Assembly: GCA_034698045.1 (NCBI GenBank)
Contig: JAQGAU010001076.1
Span: 1-21,591, forward strand
Origin: Paramacrobiotus richtersi
Taxonomy: Eukaryota > Tardigrada > Eutardigrada > Parachela > Macrobiotidae
DNA length: 21,591 nt
Direction: 5' to 3'
Shown: positions 9,219-19,017 of the stretch, piece by piece
Numbering within the stretch: the stretch's first letter is position 1
How the letters are laid out: every line of letters begins with the position of its first letter
Notes under the pieces: model-generated
The model's database searches: none
Seen by the model: the letters and a program-made list of their open reading frames with translations, nothing else
What the model was told of the DNA's origin: nothing
Position numbers and translations under genes: made by a program

Positions 9219-10787
9219 TCATTGAGCACTTTTCTTCGAGCAATGCTTGACGATGGTGTGCCGCAGCAGCGGATCAGCCTGGAAGACCTTCACGAGCGCC
9301 CCATTCCGCAACACACTCCCGATCCCCATATTCTTCGGAATCACCTTCATCGCCGCATCCTTCAACTTATCCAGCTTCCGCTGACTGGCCAGAATAAGAT
9401 AACGCACCGCATTCTTCTCCGTGACGTGCTGCACCAGGATGCCCTCGCATACGCCACGCAAATCCCGCATCTCGAACATATCCGCTATAATCAGAATTTT
9501 CTCGGCATTGCGGACGGTCACTTTTCCGGTATCGCATCCGTATATGTAGTCGAGCATCACGCCCACCGTTTCCCCGTCGATATCCTCCAGTTCACAGCGA
9601 GAAAGCTGGTTTTCTTTGGAATTATGCGACAACATGACCGCGAAGACGGGAGAGTGGCTCATCAGGAGTAAACGATATGTCGGAAAAACTTGACCATCAC
9701 TGGAATGGATTTCGAAGTCGGTGGGCGGCAGATGGGGACTGGAAGCCAGGGTTTCAGCTTGGCGTCGTGCGAATTGCTTGTAACGTTTTGGTGAGTCGGA
9801 TATCAGAATTTTCGGGGCATTGACCGCTTTCGGGTCTCCATACATGACCACGTCGATGGTAATGGTGAGGCGGTCGTCTTTGAGGAGTCCTGGCGTTGCG
9901 TCCGTCCCAAACAGGTCGTCATGAGAAACCAGCTTCGAAGAACCCCAGTTGGAAACCCCGGTTTGCTCTATGCGGGAAAATGTGTGCTCCAGCTGACTGG
10001 AAGCGATTTCATCAGCGTCGTTTCCGGTGCAGGCACTGCAAAACAGGCCAAATAAATATTCGTTTTACTTGAAAAGGACAGACTTGTCAACGAAGTCCTG
10101 AAAATTCCTGAATCATATAACATAACAAATTATATAAATTCTATTATGCTATAAATTATATCCCAAATTATATAACATTTCTGGACCTAAATTTGCGGTG
10201 CAGGCACTGCTAAACAGGCAAATAAATCTTCACTGACGGGACATCATTCGTTTAAATATTCGCATAAATATTATTCGTTTAACTATTCGAATAAATATTC
10301 GTTTATCCTGAAAAAAGACAGAATTGTCATCGAATGCAAATTCACAAATTATACAAGAGAACAAATAAAATTTAGTTACAAATTTACAATAAAATAAAAT
10401 ACAGTTACAAACTCCGATATTATATAACAGTCATTCTATCAGTGATACAGTATCATAATCTGATGAACTGTACCGGATCACAAATTCAGCATCCACTGAT
10501 TTCTGGCTTGTGTAGATGACCGATTCCACACTGGGATCGGTCAGGATTAAATATGCTCCAACGTAACACTTTCCGACACCTTTATCAGTCTTCGTCACAC
10601 ACGGAACAATACCAATTCGCCAGCGTCCAGCAAACGTATCCTGTCCCAGCTCCCGCATTGTGATTCCGACGTTCCAACGATAGTCAGATTTCTTGCGGAG
10701 GGTTCTGAACTTGTCGATTGTCCACTCCAGTGTGAAGCGGACAGTCTCACGATCCAGCTTTTCCTTTACGGTAACATAAGAAGCCAT
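9219..10787 (-). CDS. MATH-BTB domain protein (SPOP/BATH-like Cul3 adaptor type), copy A
   Basis: Two exons on the minus strand: 10787-10474 and 10035-9219 (TGA). The intron is GTACAG...TTGCAG and phase 2 matches, giving 376 residues. Residues about 15-168 look like a divergent MATH domain (WRIGIVPCVTK, LKDDRLTITIDVVMYG). Residues about 208-305 are the BTB/POZ domain (DFEIHSSDGQVFPTYRLLL, MSHSPVFAVML, LEDIDGETVGVMLDYIYG). A helical 3-box/BACK-like tail follows (ILIIADMFEMRDLRGVCEGI, NAVRYLILASQRKLDKLKD). By family knowledge, MATH recruits substrates and BTB dimerises and binds Cullin-3, placing the protein in ubiquitin ligases; this is not shown here. The start MASY was preferred over an ATG 13 codons upstream because only MAS is conserved in copy B. 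The gene converges on the GT92 gene. Confidence 0.88.
10025..10340. repeat. Duplicated splice-acceptor segment within the MATH-BTB copy A intron
   Basis: The segment around the exon-2 acceptor (about 10025-10107, CCGGTGCAGGCACTGC on +) recurs at about 10196-10340 (GCGGTGCAGGCACTGC), including the pyrimidine tract and AG. The second copy is enlarged by AAATATTCG-type units. Use of the decoy acceptor (exon starting at 10206) would hit an in-frame TAG after 18 codons. Confidence 0.6.
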
Positions 10788-11174
10788 TCTCCATTGGATC
10801 CTGGATATTAACACAGCTGCTTTTCTAATCCTACTGCAGAAATTCTGCGCCTGCTCCCTACGGGGAAAAAATAAACCGAGCGAGCTTAGGCAAAAGCCAA
10901 TTAGTCAGAACTAACGCCAAAAAAATATCAGACAGCAGAATCAACTTGTCATGCAGTAGCCATAATTCAGCACGTCTCGTAAAATGTACGCACTGGCTTT
11001 GTCTCACAAGTGTAATATCAGTGTACGTACTGTATTACGTAAGTAAAAGGCTCGAGGGCGGGGTCGGCGCCATCTGCGATGTCCGGTCAGCGTAAGTACT
11101 TACTGGACTGCAGTACAATACAGTACAACACGTATAACGTACAACGGGTTAAAATTTTTGTGCTGTGCGTTGTT
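10788..11174. other. Upstream region of MATH-BTB copy A
   Basis: 5' flank of the minus-strand gene. It shares scattered blocks with the flank of copy B (14553-15000): AGAAATTCTG near the gene and the CTCGAGGGCGGGG core further out. It also contains a GTACGTACTGTATTACGTAAGTA stretch with TACGTA palindromes. No coding sequence seen. Confidence 0.6.
11051..11100 (-). promoter_or_regulatory. Conserved GC-box element upstream of MATH-BTB copy A
   Basis: CTCGAGGGCGGGG, followed by CATCTGCGATGTCCGGTCAG and CGTA, is preserved in the otherwise diverged flank of copy B (14793 onward). GGGCGGGG is an Sp1/KLF-type GC box. It lies about 265 bases upstream of the start codon. Conservation plus motif suggest a promoter or enhancer element; no functional evidence is available. 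Confidence 0.45.
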
Positions 11175-11545
11175 CAGAATCGAATACTCTGACCAAGTCC
11201 GGCCTCTTCGCGGATGACCGGTCGGAAATGGGTATACACTGTAGCCTTAAGGACACCCAGAAACTGGAATCAATGCCCGAACATCCAGCGGTATAATTAT
11301 AATTATATAATTTTTGAACCAAATCATTAATCGAAATATGTAAAAATATCTGTCGAACGAGTGTGCGGTGGCCGAAATTCAATTATCCATATAAAACGCG
11401 AACATTGACTCTAGTGCCGGCTGATAAAGTCTTGTTACTCCGTTTCATGCTGTGGATCCAAGTCTTACAATAAACTCGACACATGGAGACGGAATATGAT
11501 TTATATAAAATATAAAATATTTTTGTGGTTGTGAAGTGCAGTATA
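11175..11545 (+). pseudogene. GT92 exon-2 fragment, decayed (unit A end)
   Basis: Matches the 3' half of GT92 exon 2 (about 8380-8700): GTCGGAAATG, ACATCCAGCGG, TTTTTGAACCAAATCAT, ATATCTGTCGAACGAGTG, ATATAAAACGCGA, GTGCCGGCTGAT and TGGAGACGGAAT appear in the same order. Insertions and deletions break the frame repeatedly, and there is no exon 1 directly upstream. It retains the CGA codon that is TGA in the other two decayed copies. Confidence 0.8.
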
Positions 11546-11612
11546 AATTATATATGCCTTATGATATAATTTATACGATGATATAAAAGTATCAATTATA
11601 GAGTACCGGAAA

Positions 11613-12620
11613 GTCAACCCAAGCATTTCCGGTCGAACGGGAAGATTTCTAGGATCATCATGATAAACCACACACTCCATCGCGATTTATTTGCCCTTTA
11701 CAGCAGAAAGTTGATTTCCTTTCTGAGTATGAGATTGCTATTAAATGGTAATGCTGGAAAGAAAACATTTTGTATCAATCCTGTTCCGGAGTACAACGGA
11801 TGACCTTTGCATTGTGGGGGCCGATAATCTGTTGGAATTATAGTGATGTTCGCTCTGTGGATCGAGCGGTTTCTGCAGCGCAGTATTATATATGCTAGTA
11901 TTCGGATGACAAAAATTTATGTAATTCATGTAAATATGCTGACATTATTATTATTTATGTAAATTCGGTTTCGGATAACGTTATTATATGGGTTATCACA
12001 AGGACTCTACCTGTATTGATATCATGTACATGTAATATATAGAAAATCTTCAAGATTTTTGCACGCGTATAATTTAGTAATCATGTTAAAAAACCGGGAA
12101 ATTCCAAGGCAAAATGTTGGACGAAAATTGCAGCTTACTCTTTCATGCAGCGGACATTGACGAATATATCGTTCTCTCCCAAAATACGACAATGTCCGAC
12201 GTAGTCGACAATGGACACTGGGATTGCGTAAACATTCGCAGTTCATTTTCTCGGATTGTCAGTACCACTTCCGGTCCAGTGCGATCGCCTGATAGTCGGA
12301 AATGTGTAACGAATACAAAAAATATTATGCATTATCCAAATATGATCCAGCTGCAGAATTATATTTTTGAACTAAATGATCGATCGAAATATATCTGCTG
12401 AACGAGTACGGTGACAGTGGCCGGAAAACAATATCCGTATAAAATGCGACCGGAAACCAATGCGGTTGATTTAAAGCTTTGTTACTGCATTTTCGTGCGG
12501 AGGATCCTGGTCATAAACTAGACTCGACATGGCACAATGTGGAGACGGAATTTGAATATATAAATACGGAGAGAAAATATATAAAATATTTTTGTGCTTT
12601 TGAATTGCGGTGTGATATAA
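11613..12620 (+). pseudogene. GT92 glycosyltransferase pseudogene, 5'-truncated (unit B)
   Basis: The block 11613-11975 matches exon 1 of the intact gene from about 7423 to 7770: ATTTCCGG..CGAACGGGAAGATTTCT, GATGACCTTTGC, GATGTTCGCTCTGTGG, TTCGGTTTCGGATAACGT. The TGG of the intact copy is TAG at 11650-11652, and several indels follow. The first ~335 bases of the coding region and the last ~155 of exon 1 are missing. Exon 2 is well preserved from 12156 (after CATGCAG; GACATTGACGAATAT keeps the DxDE motif), but CGA has become TGA at 12399-12401 and further indels follow. An open frame starting at 12114 includes intron sequence and is not a real N-terminus. Not expected to make an active enzyme. 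Confidence 0.88.
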
Positions 12621-13073
12621 GTTTTATTTTTGTTATATCTGCGATTCGTCGGTTGCTTATGTGGTAGAATGCGGTCAAAGTGGGTTACACTCTAGGAACC
12701 GCTAAAAAAGTTATACGTTTTTTAATCAATTATTGCACTGTATTACCAACAAAACCATAGCTAACAGCTCTTCACAAACCATTTTTAATTTTTGTTTGCC
12801 AATCTGCGCAGCCATTCATGCAGCAGTACACCGTAGAACGCGGATAAAATAAAATGCAGCACGTAGTAAATTATACACATTACGTACCGAATGTTCAAAA
12901 TGATTGCAAAACGTATAAAAATATCAAACCGGAAGCAATAAAACCGTATGCCGCAGTTGAGCAAAATGAAAAGTTGAAACCAAACAAAATTTCACGCGTT
13001 TTCAGACATTCACGAACCAAAATGTTAATGAGAATCTAAGGAACGAACACCAGCTGCAAAATTGTAAAACATT
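12621..13073. other. Convergent spacer, unit B
   Basis: Counterpart of 8705-9218, sharing GTCGGTTGCTTATGT, AGGAACCG, CAAAACCATAG and CATTCATGCAGCAGTACA. A 61-codon frame at 12854-13039 has no family features. Confidence 0.6.
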
Positions 13074-14552
13074 TCATTGAGCACCCTTTTTTGAGCAGTT
13101 TTCCACGATGGTCTGTATCAGCTCCGGATCGGCCTGCAGGACCTCCAAGAGCGCCCCGTTCTGCAGCACCGTCCCCATATTCTTTGGAATCACATTCAGC
13201 GCCGCTTTCTGCAACGTATCCAACTTCCGCTGACTGGCCAATACCAGATAATGCACCGCATTCTCCCCAGTGACGCTCTGCACCAGGACGCTCTCGCACA
13301 CGGCAAGCAAATCCAACAGCTCGTATTTGTCCGCCATGATCAGTACTTTTTCGGCATTGCTGACGGTCACTTTTCCAGTATCGCATCCATACACGTAATC
13401 GAGCATCACGCCCACCGTTTCCCCGTCGATATCCTCCAGTTCACAGCGCGACTGCTGGTTTTCTTTGGAGTTGTGTGACAACATGGCTGCGAAGACGGGA
13501 GAGTGGCTCATTAGAAGGAGATGGTAGGTCGGAAACACTTGGCCATCATTGGAATGGATTTCAAAGTCGGTGGGCGGGAGATGGGGACTGGAGGCCAGGG
13601 TTTCAGCCAGGCGTCGTGCGAATTTCTGGTACTGCTTTGGCGAGGCTGCTGTCAAGATTTCCGGGGTATTGACTGCTTTCGGCTGTCCATACATGACCAC
13701 ATCAATGATAATGGCGAGGCGATCGTCTTTAAGGATCCCTGGGGTTTCGCCTATGCCAAACAGTCGGTCATGAGCAATCATATTCCGAAAACCCGCGACA
13801 GGTTTCTCCGGGGAAAATGTGTGCTCCTGCTGAACTGATGAACGGATCACTGCGGCTCCGTTTCCGGTGCATACACTGCGAAACAGGCAAATGAGCGTAC
13901 AGAACGTTTGTTCACTGAAATAGTTGTTTCGAATGTTATGCTGTCTGTCCAGGCTGCATGAATATTCGGTTTACTTGAAGAAGAGAAAAAGACTAAAAGA
14001 GACTAAAAGACAGACTTATCGCGAACTGCGACGCTACACAAAAACTAGAATGTATATTGTATAACAATTTACTATTAGTATTATTACTATTATATCATAC
14101 ATTTTCCTATTTAAGTATACTGCACTGCAGTACAAGACAGGTAACCAGTTTCCTGCAATCCTGCTACTGCTGAACTTCGGGGATTTACAACTGGCTGAAT
14201 AAACTATAATTACAAGTAAACTATACCGGATCACAACTTCGGCATCCACAGACTTATTGCAGGTGTAGGAGTCTGTTTCCACATCGGTGAGGACTAAGAA
14301 AGCTGCCACGTAGGACTTTTCGACACCTTCCACAATCTTCGTCACACACGGATTAACACCAATACGCCAGCGTCCGTCAAAGTCATCCAGTCCCAGTTCC
14401 CCCATGGTGATTCCGACGCTCTCACGATAAACTGATTTCGTTCGCATGGTTTTGAACTTCTCGAGCGTCCATTCCAGCGTAAATCGTACAGTCTCACGAT
14501 CCAGTTTTTCCTTCACGGTAAAACTAGCACTCGAAGGCAAACCTGAAGCCAT
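13074..14552 (-). CDS. MATH-BTB domain protein (SPOP/BATH-like Cul3 adaptor type), copy B
   Basis: Two exons on the minus strand: 14552-14227 and 13875-13074 (TGA). The intron is GTATAG...TTCGCAG and phase 2 matches as in copy A, giving 375 residues. The MATH-like part covers about residues 15-170 (WRIGVNPCVTK, LKDDRLAIIIDVVMYG). The BTB domain is nearly identical to copy A around DFEIHSNDGQVFPTYHLLL and CELEDIDGETVGVMLDYVYG. The C-terminal helical tail has diverged more (ADKYELLDLLAVCESVLV, NAVHYLVLASQRKLDTLQK). The N-terminus is four residues longer than copy A (MASGLPSSASF). There are no stops or frameshifts, unlike its GT92 neighbour. The role, by family, is a Cul3 ubiquitin-ligase substrate adaptor. 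Changes concentrated in MATH and the tail may mean different substrates; this is inference. Confidence 0.88.
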
Positions 14553-15239
14553 TCTCTACTGGATCTTGGATAAGCTGTATTTTAGTCCTGCATGGAGAAA
14601 TTCTGTGCCAGCTCGCTACGGTAAAGAGGAAACAGCGAACTGATGTTATTATACAAAAGCAGCACTAACATTTGAAAAAACAGTCACAGACGCCAGAATC
14701 TGGCGTGCATGTCCACGTATCGTGCACGGTAAACCCCAAACAAATGTCAACACACTCGCCTTTCTCACTGCCTGTACGCAGATATGCAAAAGCTCGAGGG
14801 CGGGGCCATCTGGATGTCCGGTCAGCGTACTGGACCACAGCATTCACGTGCCTGCGATGGCTGTCTTGCACGTATTAAAACAGTGCACGGTACTTCCAGC
14901 TCCGTACTGCGAAAAATTGTTCCGCGCGGTCTAACGTTATTTTCTGCGAATGGTCACAGGGATGTGAGACCAATCGCATGTTTACTCATTGAAAAATGAG
15001 AAATCATAAATGAAATCATAAATGCTGTGATTTAAATTAATAAATAATCCCGATTGTTTTGCACCGAGTTAAACGCGCACCCATGCGCTTTACACTAGTT
15101 TCCATACCGGTGAATTAATAAATTGTTATTAATTACTTTATTAATTACTGATTTATTGATATTAATTTATTAATATTTTTGGCGTTAACTACTTCACACA
15201 TTGTAATTATAAAGTCAATTGATGATATTTCGTCCGTCG
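14553..15239. other. Upstream region of MATH-BTB copy B
   Basis: Contains the conserved GC-box core at 14793-14840 and overlapping short open frames on both strands between 14649 and 14999. None has family features and they are chance products of a GC-richer stretch. From 15000 on the sequence is AT-rich, with ATTAATTTATTAAT-type repeats at 15110-15180. Confidence 0.55.
14793..14840 (-). promoter_or_regulatory. Conserved GC-box element upstream of MATH-BTB copy B
   Basis: CTCGAGGGCGGGGCCATCTG then GATGTCCGGTCAGCGTA, matching copy A apart from a short indel within the GC-rich part. It lies about 240 bases upstream of the start codon. Confidence 0.45.
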
Positions 15240-15520
15240 ATACGATCCAGCCGTAGAATTATATTTTGAACCAAATGATCAATCGAAATAATTATATCGG
15301 CTGAACGAGTGCGATGACAATCGCCGGAATACATTATCCGTATAACACGCGACCGGAAACCAAAAGCACTGACTGCAGTGTGGGTTGATAAAGCTGCGTA
15401 TGTATTGCTGCATTTTCGTGATACGGACCCAAGTTTTTCAAAAAATTAAACTAGATTTGGTACTACAATTTGAATAATTAGACACAATGTAAAAACCAAT
15501 TTTATGCTTTTGAATGCAGC
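15240..15520 (+). pseudogene. GT92 exon-2 fragment, decayed (unit B end)
   Basis: Matches the 3' half of GT92 exon 2: GATCCAGCCG.AGAATTATAT, TTGAACCAAATGATC, TGAACGAGTGCGATGACAAT, CCGGAATACATTATCCGTAT, ACGCGACCGGAA, TTGCTGCATTTTCGTGAT. It carries the same CGA-to-TGA change as the unit B pseudogene and has several indels. No exon 1 is present. Confidence 0.8.
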
Positions 15521-16102
15521 ATAAAACAGGATTATTTTGTAAAAATTAATGTTTTCGATTTCCCTGCTCCATAGATGTGGGAAAAAGCCCTTGAGTGAAT
15601 TATTTCAGGAAATGTTTGGCATTTCATTGTATGATCAAATACGATTACAAAAAAAATTATAAGAGTGCACTTTTCCAGTTAGCTACACAACTAACAGCTT
15701 ATCAATAAATTAATTTTATATATTGCACATTTAATTTTATATAGTGTACATTTACCGTACCTTTAACTTGTACCGATTGGTAAAAAACTTCCAAAATGGT
15801 TTTATGTCGAAGCTCATCTAATAACGTGCATACGTATAGCTGTAGTACTGCTGTACGAACAATGTCTGCAGGAACGTCGTGCGGCAGAATTTTGGCTGCA
15901 GGCAGTTTCTATATTAAACTGAAGTGCAAAACACGTCATCTGCCGGACTAAACGTAGAAAACAAAATTTGCAGCACTTCGCAGACATATGGTTTGAAATC
16001 AAATTTGCTAAATTGCACTTTAAGGCCAGACGTTAAATACAGTAGTACTATATATTTATAAATTAATTCACTGTTTACAAACAGATAATTCCTCTGAGCC
16101 AA
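15521..16102. other. Upstream region of the first DCXR-like gene
   Basis: AT-rich with no convincing exon. A TATATATTTATAAATT stretch at about 16048-16063 could serve as a TATA box about 45 bases before the ATG at 16103. Confidence 0.45.
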
Positions 16103-18200
16103 ATGGCTGAGCAAACCAACACCAGTACTTTTTCGGATTCGTCTTTCCAAGGGAAACGAATTCTCCTTACTGGCGCGACTAGAGGTGAGTTGTTTATTAT
16201 TTTTATCATTTTCCGTAGTCACTTTAAATATGTAGTTCGACGATTTCTTGAGCCGGAAACGATGTTGAAACGAAAAACGACATCGTAAACAAAAATATAT
16301 AGATGTGCGTTATTTATAACTAAATACCGTTGTTGTACTAGATAATTTTTTTAGAACTCGGTTGTCACTATAAGAAATTAATATTTTCATAAGCTTTAAG
16401 TAAAGCTGTAAAGCAAGCTTGTTTTGTAAGGGATTGGAAAGGCCGTTGCCATCAAGTTATCCGAACTGGGAGCCGAAGTGTTTGGTTTGGGTTCGTCAAC
16501 AGAGCGTCTGCAGGATCTGAAACGAGAGGTAAAAAAACCGAATTTGCTTTTGTGCGGAATTGTGATATATTTTACATTAATATATATGCTGTAAATGATA
16601 CCCTAGCTGGAATTTGTTTATTTCTTAGTAAAGATTCATTTTTCTATACCATACTATATGTTATGGTATCATAATAATTGTATACAATTATATATATTTA
16701 TAATGTCTATAATAATTGCATATACCATACGAGAAAAATTATAAGTAAAAAAATTTTATAAGGGCAATTAACGGCGTCAGTTTTTGCGAACTATAGTATC
16801 CAAACATTCGTCCAGTACAAGTTGACCTCAATGGATGGGACTCCACCCGACAGGCCGTTGAAGCGATCCTGCCCATCGATATGCTCGTCAACAACGCCGG
16901 CGTAGCCAAACTGGATTCGTTTGTTGATGCAACGGAAGAAACTTATGAATGGTAATAGCATGTACAACGGTTTAGTCCAGTAATAACACTAATATCCTTA
17001 AAAAATTTAGTAATGCATTGTCAGCATGCTATGCAAAGAACATGAATAGTACAGTATATGACTTTCGCTTTGCAGTATATATATTGTTATGTAAATATTA
17101 AATAAGACATGTAAAGTAATTTTTAATTTTTTTGTCAGGATTATGGGTGTCAATCTCAAAGCAGTAATCAATATTTCTCAGGTAAGAATGTACTGAAATT
17201 GAAAAAAACTGAAGAAATTGTATGGACCAAAATAAAAAATTAAAACAATTTGTACAGCATACGAAAACATGGTTCCAGAAAATATGCACAGGGTATTTAT
17301 TCTATAAAGCGGATAAGGTGTCATAGCTGTGCTGATTTATAATTTTATTTTGGTTTCCTTTCGCAGGTTGTGGCTAAATCGTTGATCGAACGACAAGCTC
17401 CGGGTTCCATCGTGAACATTTCAAGCATCTGCAGTAAAATTGCCCTAGCAGAACATTCCATCTATTGTACTTCAAAAGGCGCTCTGGACGCCCTGACTGT
17501 TTTACTTGCTATAACTTTTTTTTCTATTTTTTATCATTTTATTTTAAATTTGTTTTAATAATTTCACTTATATGCATGTGACATTAGATGTTATACATAC
17601 TTTACAAGCAGTTACCTGCTTAAATGTTTTTCACCGTTTTTAATGCGTGTTTCTAGTCGTCCATACTTTAATTTCATATTCCTTAACAGATACGGGTTAA
17701 CACGATAAATCCCACGGTCATCCCAACAGACATGTCTCTGGATGCTGGTGGATGGGGCGATGAGAAAAAAGCCGGACCGATGCTGGCGAGAACGCCGCTA
17801 CACAAATTCGGAGGTACTTTCTACGCGCTTTTCATAAACGGGTTGTTTGGCTAGATCCAGCTGTAATGTCCGATTTTTCGGAATAATTACAGTGAGTTTA
17901 ATAAATATTTTTTCACAGTTTTTTTGTTTGTTTTGCGCATACTTAAGGTATTAATCAGTGAACAATGATGACATTATCTGTACATGATATAACAATAAAT
18001 AGTAATTAATTAATAAATATAATTTGTAATAAGACGGAAAAGGGGATTTGTGGGATTTTGTCAATGATACGGGATTGACAGAATTAATTTTAACAGGAGT
18101 TGATGATTGCGCCAATGCCGTTGTGTATCTGCTATCGGACCAGGCAAAGTACATCACCGGTGTTCATCTGCCGGTGGACGGTGGTCTGCTTGCAACATAG
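16103..18200 (+). CDS. Short-chain dehydrogenase/reductase, L-xylulose/dicarbonyl reductase-like, copy 1
   Basis: Seven exons: 16103-16184, 16431-16528, 16797-16951, 17139-17181, 17367-17498, 17690-17813 and 18097-18200 (TAG). Phases 1, 0, 2, 0, 0, 1 all match, giving 245 residues. It is a classical SDR. The NADP-binding TGATRGIG is near residue 24, then [11 protein letters not shown], catalytic Asn117 (MGVN), Ser146 (VNISS), Tyr159 and Lys163 (YCTSK), then [11 protein letters not shown] and a C-terminal [13 protein letters not shown]. The order and spacing match animal DCXR, a cytosolic NADPH-dependent reductase of L-xylulose and alpha-dicarbonyls. Exon 5 is odd: the paralog continues for 11 codons ([11 protein letters not shown]) after ALDALT, but here the sequence turns into T-rich non-coding DNA. 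The only in-phase donor is a weak GTTTTA at 17499, so a helix segment right after the catalytic helix is lost. It may be functionally impaired. Confidence 0.82.
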
Positions 18201-19017
18201 CGTTTCCTGTGCTGTTTATTTATTTTTATTCGCATGATGTGGACGGTCTGACTCAAAACATGAATCTAATTAAATAACCGCAACGTAGAAACTAAATCTT
18301 GTGTGAACCTGAAAACCTGAAACATAAAACTATAAACCAGCGCAGTGGTTAAAAATATAAAAAAAATAGAAATATTTAATATTCTAGTAAGTTACCATTA
18401 TTCTCCGTTTAGTTCTGATCTTATGCTACATAACCTGCGTACGTACTGATATATCTGTACATCTCCGAAAGCAAACCGGTATAAGGTCTTATATAATTAT
18501 GCAACGCCGCTATTGATGGGCGACATTATCATGCCGACAAAAAAATCTCAAATAAATGCGTTTGAGATATATACCTATACCACAACTGGACAAAAGAAAG
18601 TCAACTCACAAAGAAAGAATCATTCGAATTCTTTTCGGTTCCTCTTCGGTTCGCCATTTCAAGCCAAAGGTATAAGCAGCGTTTTTTTGTTAATGTTAAA
18701 TTACGGTTCATAATTTCTATCGCGATACCCGGTTTGCTTTTCAGAAGTTTCCTTTGTTTGCTATACTTTTAATTCCAGCCCATGTTGGAGAGACGTTTGC
18801 CTAGAGGCGGTCTCATGCTTGCTGAAAGGGTTTAAAGTGGTTCAAAACTGAGAAACCTGTCGGAAATCGGGAACGTTAACATTAATAGATACACATAATA
18901 TATAGATGATTGTCTAATCCAGCTGTGCTGTATCAGTTCACCTTATGCGTGTTGTTGAACTGCAATAACCTTGAAATTGTATTCTGAACTATTGGTAATA
19001 TTATTTTTTGTGCAACA
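18201..19017. other. Spacer between the two DCXR-like genes
   Basis: Holds the 3' UTR of copy 1 and the upstream region of copy 2. AATAAA occurs at about 18551-18556. A 66-codon frame at 18513-18713 has low-complexity Ser/Lys/Asn content and no family features, so it is not called. Confidence 0.5.

Larger units (their letters stand above)
7423..11545. repeat. Duplicated block, unit A
   Basis: This ~4.1-kb block runs from the middle of GT92 exon 1, through GT92 exon 2, the convergent MATH-BTB gene and its GC-box upstream region, to a GT92 exon-2 fragment. The same order recurs in unit B (about 11613-15520). Matching landmarks include GTCGGTTGCTTATGT-like spacer (8775 / 12650), MATH-BTB ends (9219 / 13074), MATH-BTB starts (10787 / 14552) and CTCGAGGGCGGGG (11051 / 14793). 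Boundaries are approximate to tens of bases. Confidence 0.75.
11613..15520. repeat. Duplicated block, unit B
   Basis: Second copy of the block described for unit A, in the same order and orientation: truncated GT92, spacer, MATH-BTB, GC-box flank, GT92 exon-2 fragment. It abuts unit A at about 11545-11613, where the end of an exon-2 fragment is followed by the middle of exon 1. Confidence 0.75.

Noticed and set aside
9222..9671. 149-codon open frame on + opposite MATH-BTB copy A
   Set aside because: It is the antisense shadow of the BTB exon. Its residues show no family features, and the minus frame carries clear BTB motifs.
12114..12155. ATG-started extension (MLDENCSLLFHA) before the GT92 unit B exon 2
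   Set aside because: In the intact copy the matching stretch is the end of the intron. Here CATGCAG at 12149-12155 is the decayed acceptor, so the ATG is a chance start.
13091..13838. Several 60-105-codon frames on + opposite MATH-BTB copy B, and a 116-codon minus frame in another phase
   Set aside because: All overlap the intact MATH-BTB exon in other frames, so they are shadows of a GC-richer coding exon.
14649..14999. Cluster of 64-71-codon frames on both strands
   Set aside because: They lie in the MATH-BTB copy B upstream region, overlap each other in several frames and have no homology features.
18513..18713. 66-codon frame between the two DCXR-like genes
   Set aside because: Composition is low-complexity with no domain, no splice context and no counterpart elsewhere in the window.
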